Source: Streptococcus orisratti DSM 15617 (GTDB lineage: Bacteria > Bacillota > Bacilli > Lactobacillales > Streptococcaceae). From it: DNA of 60,783 bases. The notes under the pieces are model-generated. The model saw nothing but the letters and a program-made list of their open reading frames with translations, was not told the DNA's origin and did not search any database. The stretch is taken from contig NZ_KB904460.1 of NCBI RefSeq assembly GCF_000380105.1, positions 43,909 through 104,691 of the forward strand. Reading direction: 5' to 3'. Position numbers and translations under genes: made by a program. Shown here piece after piece: positions 54,495 through 60,783 of this stretch; position 1 is the first letter of the stretch, and every line of letters starts with the position of its first letter.

Positions 54495-55109
54495 TCAGCT
54501 ATCCAATAAATCCGTGTCATAAATAGTAAAATCAGCACGGTAGATAATTAATCGCTTACCATCAACTAATAAATAGGTTGTATTGGGAATACCATCTGGA
54601 GCTGATGTCGAAACACGCTTTCCAAAATAGGTTGCTAAGGGAGTTCCCGTCTGAGAACGGACTAAAATTAGCTTACTCTCACCGCTAATGTCATTTTTTA
54701 TTTGATTGAAAAAACGATTGACAAAAGGTAAAGAGCGATTTTCTGTACTAATATCGACTTTGTCTGAATATTTTTCCATATAATCTGTTAGGCCATTTTC
54801 AGCAAAAATGAGAGTTGACCCTACATGGATAACTTGACTACCACCAACCGTAATATCAAGTACTGAGGATTCTTTACTAACATCACCATTTTCATCAGTT
54901 ATATCAAAACGATCATCACTTTCAATTGAAATAGATTTTCCACTAATTTTATCAATGACTTGGGAATTTTCATCAAAAGTACGAAGCGTTCCAGATAGGC
55001 CTAGAAACTGTTCTTGTGTTGTTTTAAAAAAATTTCCAATGCTCTGACACCCCGTCAGAAAAAGCAAACTAAGACTTAATACTACCAAAATTTGATACTT
55101 CTTATTCAT
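54495..55109 (-). CDS. Lipoprotein of unknown function
   Basis: This 204-residue protein has a signal peptide with lipobox LTGC (Cys21). The mature part includes LGLSGTLRTFDENSQVIDKISGKSISIE, IHVGSTLIFAENGL and LLVDGKRLIIYRADFTIYD. It resembles the DUF5052-type streptococcal lipoproteins, but I am not certain of that name. It is a single gene with its own terminator. Location: outer face of the membrane. Confidence 0.75.
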   Translation of the reverse strand: MNKKYQILVVLSLSLLFLTGCQSIGNFFKTTQEQFLGLSGTLRTFDENSQVIDKISGKSISIESDDRFDITDENGDVSKESSVLDITVGGSQVIHVGSTLIFAENGLTDYMEKYSDKVDISTENRSLPFVNRFFNQIKNDISGESKLILVRSQTGTPLATYFGKRVSTSAPDGIPNTTYLLVDGKRLIIYRADFTIYDTDLLDS

Positions 55110-55155
55110 AAAGTTCTCCTTTTCTTTTCATAAGTATAGCATCAAATCACTTTTT

Positions 55156-55184
55156 TTGCATTTTTTTAAAGAATTGACTATGAT
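55156..55184 (+). promoter_or_regulatory. Promoter giving a leaderless PAS mRNA
   Basis: TTGCAT (55156-55161), 17 bp, TATGAT (55179-55184). The ATG begins 7 nt after the -10, which is where transcription should start. No Shine-Dalgarno fits. Confidence 0.65.
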
Positions 55185-55190
55185 TAAAAC

Positions 55191-55595
55191 ATGTTAAGCA
55201 ATCAACTTGAAAATTTTTTGGACAATTTGCCTTATCGGGCAGTATTTTATGATCAAAACAGACAATTGATTTATTCTAATGGCAGAGCTGATGGCAGCTT
55301 TTCCCCCAGCCAAGATGCTCCTATCTTGGCCGATTGGATTTGGCAGGATTTGCAGAATTCTCCCGATGGTAGCCTTCATTTTCAAATTCCTAATGACTCT
55401 TTTAACCAGATTTTCATGCAGTCTTTTCAACTACTTTTCGATGATCAAAAGCAATGTCAAGGTGTTTATGCCTATGTTCAGGATATGAGACCACTACTGG
55501 GCACCTACCTTAAAGAGTCGGGTCAGGCTATTGTTGGTTGGTCAGATACCACATCTGGAGCTTCCATCAAAGGTGAGATTTTTGATGAACTCTAG
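55191..55595 (+). CDS. PAS-like protein with C-terminal ApbE flavinylation motif
   Basis: This 134-residue cytosolic protein is a single PAS-like domain (NLPYRAVFYDQNRQLIYSNG, VYAYVQDMRPLLGTYLKESGQ) followed by GWSDTTSGASIKGE. DTTSGAS (119-125) fits the ApbE target motif. The segment P-L-x-x-YL-x3-GQ-x2-VG just before it is shared with the PAS part of the protein at 44566, so the two are homologous. I infer a small covalently flavinylated redox carrier. Its mRNA appears leaderless. The next gene is convergent. Confidence 0.75.
   Translation: MLSNQLENFLDNLPYRAVFYDQNRQLIYSNGRADGSFSPSQDAPILADWIWQDLQNSPDGSLHFQIPNDSFNQIFMQSFQLLFDDQKQCQGVYAYVQDMRPLLGTYLKESGQAIVGWSDTTSGASIKGEIFDEL
55545..55565 (+). 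other. Predicted flavinylation site 3 (DTTSGAS)
   Basis: Codons 119-125 of the PAS protein; the acceptor would be Ser125. Confidence 0.6.
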
Positions 55596-55601
55596 CGATT
55601 A

Positions 55602-56354
55602 CTAATCACGAAAAACAGGTTGAGGACCAAAACTTTGAGACACTGGCATTATTTCGATACGGTTCACATTCAAATGCTCAGGTTGGCTAGCAATCCATGA
55701 AACAGTGTTTGCAATATCCTCAGGCCTGATAGCATGTGCTCCCTGATAAAGAGCCTCGGCTCTTTGGTTATCACCTTTAAAACGGATATTGGAAAACTCG
55801 GTCCCCTCGCAAAGTCCAGGCTCGATATTGGTGACACGAATTTTTGTCCCGGCTAAATCGGCCCGCAGATTGAGGGAAAATTGTTTAACAAAAGCTTTTG
55901 AAGCTCCATAAACATTGGCTCCAGGATAGGGAACAGTTCCCGCAGTAGATCCTAAATTGATAATCATACCGCTATTTCTATCTACCATTTGTGGTAACAC
56001 CTGACGTGTCAAATACGCTAACCCCACAATATTAGTGTTAATCATGGTGAGCCAGTCTGAAAAATCCGCTTGATAGGCCTTGTCTAAACCTAGTGCCAAA
56101 CCAGCATTGTTGACTAGAAGGTCTATCTGCTGCCACTCTACTGGCAAAGAGGCTAGCGCTACATCAATATTCTCCGGAAGAGAGACATCCATCTGCAAGG
56201 GGTAAAAGTTATCTCCGAAGGTGATATACAAGCTCTCTAATTTTTCCAAACGTCGAGCTGCGCCTATGACTTTATAGCCATCTGTAATCAAACGCCTTGC
56301 AATCGCCGCACCAAAACCAGCCGAAGCTCCTGTAACAAGTGCAATTTTTGTCAT
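55602..56354 (-). CDS. SDR-family NAD(P)-dependent oxidoreductase
   Basis: This 250-residue protein has the classical SDR cofactor loop TGASAGFGAAIAR, NNAG, and catalytic YGASK. The A-R-R after strand 2 favours NADP. It is close to serine/3-hydroxy acid dehydrogenases (YdfG-like), but the substrate is unproven. It faces the PAS gene with a 6-bp gap between stops. Confidence 0.9.
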   Translation of the reverse strand: MTKIALVTGASAGFGAAIARRLITDGYKVIGAARRLEKLESLYITFGDNFYPLQMDVSLPENIDVALASLPVEWQQIDLLVNNAGLALGLDKAYQADFSDWLTMINTNIVGLAYLTRQVLPQMVDRNSGMIINLGSTAGTVPYPGANVYGASKAFVKQFSLNLRADLAGTKIRVTNIEPGLCEGTEFSNIRFKGDNQRAEALYQGAHAIRPEDIANTVSWIASQPEHLNVNRIEIMPVSQSFGPQPVFRD

Positions 56355-56374
56355 TTAAATTCCTCCCTATAAAG

Positions 56375-56406
56375 CAAAAGCCCTGTTTAGACAACAGTGG
56401 CTTTTG
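56375..56406. terminator. Hairpin between pta and the SDR gene
   Basis: CAAAAGCC-(A)-CTGTT / AACAG-GGCTTTTG forms a long stem. The T tail is weak, so termination may be partial. Confidence 0.65.
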
Positions 56407-56418
56407 TCGTTTGATTTT

Positions 56419-57402
56419 TTACTCTTGAACAGCTTGGGCTGCTGTGATAATAGCTAACTTGTAAACATCGTCTGCTGAGCAACCACGAGAAAGGTCATTT
56501 ACTGGCTTGTTGAGTCCCTGCAAGACTGGTCCAATCGCATCAAACATTCCCAGACGTTGCGCAATCTTGTAACCAATGTTTCCAGATTGTAAATCTGGGA
56601 AGATAAAGATATTGGCTTGACCAGAAACGGGACTAAATGGCGCCTTAATTTTTGCTGTTATTTCGTCAAAGGCGGCATCAAATTGCATTTCACCATCTAA
56701 AGCCAAATCTGGAGCCATTTCTTTTGCCAATTTTGTAGCTTCTTGAACTTTTTCCACCTGTGGTGCACTAGCACTTCCCATTGTTGAAAAACTCAACATA
56801 GCTACTTTAGGATCGAATTCAAAAATGCGAGCTGTCTCTGCAGTGTTAACAGCAATCTCCGCTAATTCTTTAGCAGAGGGATCAATGTTAATAGCACAAT
56901 CTGCAAAAATGTAACGTTCATGCGTGTTTTCCCGACTCATTAAGAACACACCTGAAGTCCTTGAAATGCCTGGTTTAGTCTTAATAATCTGTAAGGCTGG
57001 ACGAACTGTCTCGGCTGTTGAGTGGATAGCACCTGAAACCATGCCATCTGCTAATCCTAATTGAACTAGCATAACTCCAAAATAATTGACATCATGAAGT
57101 AATCTGTCAGCATCTTCAAGTGTAGCTTTACCCTTACGAAGTTCAACGAACTTCTGCTTCATCTCCTCATATTCAGGATAGTCTTCTGGGTTAATGATTG
57201 TGATTCCGGGATCTGCAAAACCGAAAGATGACAACAGGTTACGAACTGCTGCTGGTTCGCCTAGGATAATAGGCTCAACCAAGCCTTCGAATTTTAAACG
57301 AGCTGCAGCACGAACAACGCGCTCGTCAATGCCCTCAGGAAAGACGATTTTAATGTTCTTCCCAACAATTTTTCCACGTAAATCACCAAATAAACTACGC
57401 AT
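56419..57402 (-). CDS. pta: Phosphate acetyltransferase
   Basis: It converts acetyl-CoA and phosphate to acetyl-phosphate, giving ATP with AckA and feeding response-regulator phosphorylation. Family motifs are IVFPEGIDERVVRAA, MVSGAIHSTAETVRPAL, and ANIFIFPDLQSGNIGYKIAQR. It is 327 aa, the short form. It lies downstream of the rlu gene. Confidence 0.95.
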   Translation of the reverse strand: MRSLFGDLRGKIVGKNIKIVFPEGIDERVVRAAARLKFEGLVEPIILGEPAAVRNLLSSFGFADPGITIINPEDYPEYEEMKQKFVELRKGKATLEDADRLLHDVNYFGVMLVQLGLADGMVSGAIHSTAETVRPALQIIKTKPGISRTSGVFLMSRENTHERYIFADCAINIDPSAKELAEIAVNTAETARIFEFDPKVAMLSFSTMGSASAPQVEKVQEATKLAKEMAPDLALDGEMQFDAAFDEITAKIKAPFSPVSGQANIFIFPDLQSGNIGYKIAQRLGMFDAIGPVLQGLNKPVNDLSRGCSADDVYKLAIITAAQAVQE

Positions 57403-57412
57403 TTATACACCT

Positions 57413-58306
57413 CTACAAATTTTTTTGCAAATCTATGATAACGCTATCAAAATCATCTGTCAAGTGAATAGTTTGCGAATTCTCTTTTTTTGTAAAGGGA
57501 TCTGTAAATTTTAGAAAATGGCAATGCAAAGCCTGACGCTCAATTCCAAGATCCATACGTCCACCATATAGGTCATCACCCAAGAGGGGAAAGCCAATGT
57601 GTGAAAAATGAACACGTATTTGATGGGTGCGACCAGTGTGTAATCTAATATCTACCAAAGCTACATCGCCAAAACGCTCAATGACCTGAAAACTAGTATG
57701 AGCATATTTACCAGAAGGGTGAACGCAACGTGTAATGATGCTATCTGCTGGCCTAGCTATTGGAGCAATGATTTCTCCTTGATCAGGCAGAACACCTTGC
57801 CCAGAAACTAGAGCATAATAGCGTTTCTCAATCAGTTTTTGCTGCAGTTGCTTGTCAAGTCTAGCATGCGCATAGCCGTGTTTGGCAAACAACATAAGAC
57901 CACTGGTATCCTTGTCTAGTCGTGTGACAATATGCACCTGCTTATTGGGATAATCTTGTTCTAAATAATAATTTTTAACAAAATTTGCCATGGTGTTGGA
58001 GTGCAAAACACTGGGAATACTTGCTATTCCATGAGGTTTGTTAATGATTAAAAAGTGATCGTCCTCATAAACAATAGTTAAATCATGCTTTATGGGCTCA
58101 AGGTTTTCAAAAGCCTCTTCATCAGGAATTTCAATGGTGACAAGATCACCAACCTCCAACAAATAAATGGCATTTTGCTCAACACCATTTACCCAGATAT
58201 TTCCTCCCATGAATTTTACCTTAGCTAGCAGTGCTTTGGAGACATCATGGCTTTTTAAAAAAGTTTTCACTTTTGTACGTCGATCAGCAATATATGAAAA
58301 TTTCAC
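57413..58306 (-). CDS. RluD-like 23S rRNA pseudouridine synthase
   Basis: This 297-residue protein has an S4-like N-terminal domain and the RluA/RluD catalytic motif [18 protein letters not shown] (Asp), followed by RTHQIRVHF. The GTG at 58306 overlaps the nadK stop (GTGA), and GGAGA is at good spacing. It is cotranscribed with relQ-nadK. Confidence 0.9.
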   Translation of the reverse strand: MKFSYIADRRTKVKTFLKSHDVSKALLAKVKFMGGNIWVNGVEQNAIYLLEVGDLVTIEIPDEEAFENLEPIKHDLTIVYEDDHFLIINKPHGIASIPSVLHSNTMANFVKNYYLEQDYPNKQVHIVTRLDKDTSGLMLFAKHGYAHARLDKQLQQKLIEKRYYALVSGQGVLPDQGEIIAPIARPADSIITRCVHPSGKYAHTSFQVIERFGDVALVDIRLHTGRTHQIRVHFSHIGFPLLGDDLYGGRMDLGIERQALHCHFLKFTDPFTKKENSQTIHLTDDFDSVIIDLQKNL

Positions 58307-59139
58307 GAGTCTAAATCTCCTATAAAGGCATCCTTGACACGCTCCCAAAAACTAGTATGAAATGGTGTAGCTACAAAGTTTATTGTCTTAGAGCCAATCC
58401 AATACTCCACCTTGACAACATTTTTATAATGCATGGTTTTATTATCAATCGAAACAGTATAGACACCTTGACGTTTAGGCACAATCTCAATGTGATCTTT
58501 TTTAGGAATAATCATGGAAGAACCTACGGTCCGATAAACCCTGTTATTAATACTCGAGATTTCGGTTAGTTGTAAAGCCTCCATGGTTGGATGTAAAATA
58601 GCCCCGCCCAAAGACTTATTATAAGCTGTGCTTCCTGTTGGCGTAGAGACAGACAGTCCATCACCGCGAAAACGTTCAAATTTGACCTTATTAATAATAA
58701 CATCTGCCACCATTGTCTTTTCTATGCGCTTGACGGTAGCCTCGTTAAATGCACGAGCTGTAAAAATACGTCCATCTTCCAAAGTAATGTGAACCTTCAA
58801 AGTTGGATATGAGATCATTTCACCCTTATCAGCCCTCAGATTTTCAATTAACTTGTCCACCTCGAAATCACGGTAATCGGTATAGAATCCTAGATGTCCC
58901 GTATGAACACCAACAAATCGCACCCGATCCAACTCTTTTTCGTACATATGGAAGGCTGATAAAAGCATCCCATCCCCTCCGATGGAAATAACAATATCAG
59001 GATTTTTTTTAGAAAGATAAAAATCCTTATCCTCTTTAAAAGTAGCAAAAAGTTTAGAGGCAACACGCTTACTCTGATATTTATTATTTGAAATAATAGC
59101 AACTCGTGTTGCCCTACCGGTAATATTCATCTGTGTCAT
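58303..59139 (-). CDS. nadK: NAD kinase
   Basis: It makes NADP from NAD and ATP. It has the GGDG motif in [18 protein letters not shown] and [14 protein letters not shown]. It is 278 aa from the ATG at 59139; ATG codons at 59130 and further upstream are also in frame. It overlaps the end of relQ by 26 bp. Confidence 0.94.
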   Translation of the reverse strand: MTQMNITGRATRVAIISNNKYQSKRVASKLFATFKEDKDFYLSKKNPDIVISIGGDGMLLSAFHMYEKELDRVRFVGVHTGHLGFYTDYRDFEVDKLIENLRADKGEMISYPTLKVHITLEDGRIFTARAFNEATVKRIEKTMVADVIINKVKFERFRGDGLSVSTPTGSTAYNKSLGGAILHPTMEALQLTEISSINNRVYRTVGSSMIIPKKDHIEIVPKRQGVYTVSIDNKTMHYKNVVKVEYWIGSKTINFVATPFHTSFWERVKDAFIGDLDS

Positions 59140-59779
59140 CACTATTTCCCACACCATCACTTAGTTTTCTATTTTCTGCATCAAATAAAAGCTGCGCTTC
59201 TCTAATATCTTCCCGAATTTTGCGCATTTCTTCATCCAATTCAAGAGCAATTTTAGCCGTCGTCTCCAAACGTTGCTTAATTTCTTGCGGAAACTCTCCC
59301 TGATACTTATAGTTTAGGGAATGTTCAATGGTAGCCCAAAAATTCATAGCCAGAGTTCGAATTTGTATCTCCGCTAACACCGTCTTTCTACCGTTTATGG
59401 TATCAACTGGATACTCAATAATGACATGGTAGGAACGATAACCGCTGGACTTCATATGGTTAATGTAGTCACGTTCTTGGATGATTTTCATGTCTTGACG
59501 TTGCCGCAAAAGTGCCAAAACCTCATCCACGTCATCTACAAACTGAACCATGATGCGTAGCCCTGCTATGTCTTGCAAATCTTGAGCTACATTTTCTGGT
59601 TTGATACCTCTAAGCGACATTTTTTCTTTTATGCTTTCAACGGATTTTACCCGACCAGTTACAAATTCAACTGGAGAGTGACGATTTTGTTTGCGAAATT
59701 GTTTTCGGATACCTCGCAACTTTATTTTTAATTCACCCACAGCTTGTATATACGGATCTAGGAAAACTTCCCACTCCAT
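59114..59779 (-). CDS. relQ: Small alarmone synthetase RelQ
   Basis: This GTP pyrophosphokinase makes (p)ppGpp. The synthetase domain shows [43 protein letters not shown] and [22 protein letters not shown]. There is no hydrolase domain. The ATG at 59779 gives 221 aa, the usual RelQ length; an ATG eight codons upstream (59803) is possible. The relQ-nadK-rlu-pta order is conserved in streptococci. Confidence 0.93.
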   Translation of the reverse strand: MEWEVFLDPYIQAVGELKIKLRGIRKQFRKQNRHSPVEFVTGRVKSVESIKEKMSLRGIKPENVAQDLQDIAGLRIMVQFVDDVDEVLALLRQRQDMKIIQERDYINHMKSSGYRSYHVIIEYPVDTINGRKTVLAEIQIRTLAMNFWATIEHSLNYKYQGEFPQEIKQRLETTAKIALELDEEMRKIREDIREAQLLFDAENRKLSDGVGNSDDTDEYYR

Positions 59780-59898
59780 ACCTTTAATTCCTTTGTTAAT
59801 CATATCTCCTATCCTTGTCAAAAGTCCATCTTTTGTATAAAATGATTATAATAATTTATTATACCATAAAAAGATTACAATTAGAGAGGGAAACTCCC

Positions 59899-60471
59899 AT
59901 GACACATCTTGAAATTGAATATAAAACCTTACTGAATAAAGACGAATTTCAACGTCTATCAACTCTATTTTCTCATGTGACTCCTGTTACTCAAACAAAC
60001 TACTATTTTGACACTAAAAACTTTGACATGAAAACTAATCGCATGTCACTGCGCATCAGAACTCTCCCTGATCAGGCTGAGCTAACTTTAAAAATACCTG
60101 AAGAAGTTGGAAATTTAGAATATAATATTGACCTAACTTTGGAAGAAGCCAGAGAAATAATTAAATCTGGGAATCTTCCAGATAACGCTATTACCCAATT
60201 GATTTCCACTAAAGGAGTCAATATAAAAGAGTTGATTAACTTTGGACATCTCACAACCACTAGGCGTGAAACCATGACCAAAATAGGACTTATGGCGTTA
60301 GATAGCAATCAATATGCTGATATTAAGGATTACGAATTGGAACTAGAGGTTTCAAATGCTGAAAAAGGAAAGGCGGATTTTGATACCTTTTTATCCGAGC
60401 ACAACATTAACTTTAAGTACGCCAAAAGTAAAGTAGCGCGCTTTAGTGCCACGCTTAACCGTAATAACTAA
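59899..60471 (+). CDS. CYTH domain protein (triphosphate tunnel enzyme)
   Basis: This 190-residue protein starts HLEIEYKTLL, the ExExK motif of CYTH/triphosphatase proteins, with NYYFDT, SLRIR, and AELTLKIP on tunnel strands. It probably hydrolyses inorganic triphosphate or binds nucleotides. It starts at the ATG at 59899 after GAGAGGGA. It is divergent from relQ, a conserved streptococcal pairing. It shares its fold with the VTC-domain protein at 21098. Confidence 0.9.
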   Translation: MTHLEIEYKTLLNKDEFQRLSTLFSHVTPVTQTNYYFDTKNFDMKTNRMSLRIRTLPDQAELTLKIPEEVGNLEYNIDLTLEEAREIIKSGNLPDNAITQLISTKGVNIKELINFGHLTTTRRETMTKIGLMALDSNQYADIKDYELELEVSNAEKGKADFDTFLSEHNINFKYAKSKVARFSATLNRNN

Positions 60472-60621
60472 ATCCAAATGTCGGAGTTTCAGTCTAGAAT
60501 TTTTCGTTTCTTTCCATAAGTCGCAGTGGCTAGGAGAAGTTTTATTGTCTTTGACCAATCCAATAATTCCAATCCTACACTGTTCATAGATGCTTTACTC
60601 ACATCAAATCATCGCTGATAC

Positions 60622-60650
60622 TTAACAAAAATCAAAAATAGCGTTATAAT
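60622..60650 (+). promoter_or_regulatory. Promoter of the IS630-like transposase
   Basis: TTAACA-17-TATAAT, with the ATG exactly 7 nt past the -10, predicting a leaderless transcript. Confidence 0.65.
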
Positions 60651-60656
60651 AGTATT

Positions 60657-60783
60657 ATGACAAAAGAACTGACGTCCTCCCAAATCGAGGAATTAAAACA
60701 GGCCCTTAAAGATAAAAATAATGCTCCACATCATAGAAAAATACAGGCACTCATTCTTTATTCTGAATGCCATAATTTAACAT
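60657..60783 (+). CDS. IS630-family transposase, N-terminal fragment at window edge
   Basis: The 42 visible codons (MTKELTSSQIEELKQALKDK...) match the HTH-containing start of IS630-type transposases. The rest is outside the window. No ribosome site is visible, but a strong promoter abuts the ATG. The family call rests on a short stretch. Confidence 0.6.
   Translation, partial: MTKELTSSQIEELKQALKDKNNAPHHRKIQALILYSECHNLT

Noticed and set aside
1..60783. CRISPR arrays, rRNA or tRNA genes and prophage
   Set aside because: No regularly spaced direct repeats, no rRNA-like blocks, no tRNA cloverleaf with T-loop motif and no phage structural genes were found by reading the sequence; a tRNAscan or CRISPR search was not possible.

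Overview
The window is a low-GC Firmicutes chromosome segment that reads as Streptococcus, most likely the S. bovis/S. equinus (S. gallolyticus-like) group. The evidence is the conserved streptococcal gene blocks (tdk-GNAT-prfA-prmC-tsaC-glyA-nucleoid protein-PvaA, relQ-nadK-rlu-pta, coaB-coaC-ECF), gapN and H2O-forming nox, a ComX-type cin-box before dprA, CiaR-type promoters, a guanine riboswitch on xpt-pbuX, and a sortase-type surface protein with pilin-like domains. No rRNA, tRNA or CRISPR array was seen.

Layout: 1-2216 (-) is the 5' part of a large Cna-B/pilin-repeat surface adhesin cut by the window edge. 2711-12220 (-) holds trmFO, satD-satE, topA, dprA, maa, a YdcF-like gene, rnhB and rbgA. 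A candidate small RNA sits at 12756-12901 and cls follows. An IS1182-like element (14978-16568) has landed between fhs and a small DUF1905 gene, and its transposase frame runs into that gene. 18407-24396 is an envelope block: GT2-GtrA glycosyltransferase, beta-helix lipoprotein, VTC-domain protein plus DUF4956 membrane protein, and a phosphodiester glycosidase with a small membrane partner. Then come coaB-coaC-ECF S component and pgm (+), nox and gapN (-), and a long minus-strand operon from tdk (42141) to a heterodimeric ABC exporter (32105). 42426-45804 (+) holds a tautomerase and an apbE/flavin-reductase operon. xpt-pbuX and guaC (-), an ABC transporter and cytoplasmic alpha-amylase (+), an atypical Nramp-like transporter and a lipoprotein (-), a small PAS protein (+), SDR, pta, rlu, nadK and relQ (-), a CYTH gene (+) and the start of an IS630-like transposase (+) complete the window.

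Two systems stand out. (1) A cytosolic flavinylation system: apbE (no signal peptide) lies beside a flavin reductase-PAS protein whose C-terminal tail carries two ApbE-type acceptor motifs (DATSGAS and DADSGAS). Ten kb away a separate 134-residue PAS-like protein, predicted to have a leaderless mRNA, ends in a third motif (DTTSGAS) preceded by a shared P-L-YL-GQ-VG segment. (2) A probable CiaR regulon: four promoters (beta-helix lipoprotein, VTC-DUF4956, phosphodiester glycosidase, ABC transporter) and one small-RNA promoter each carry a TTTAAG-N5-TTTAAG-like direct repeat exactly 10 nt before the -10 box. The fifth drives a ~67-nt csRNA-like transcript at 42731-42797. Also notable is satD-satE, a cyclase-like protein with an HTH next to a membrane protein, behind three 16-bp inverted repeats spaced exactly 28 bp.
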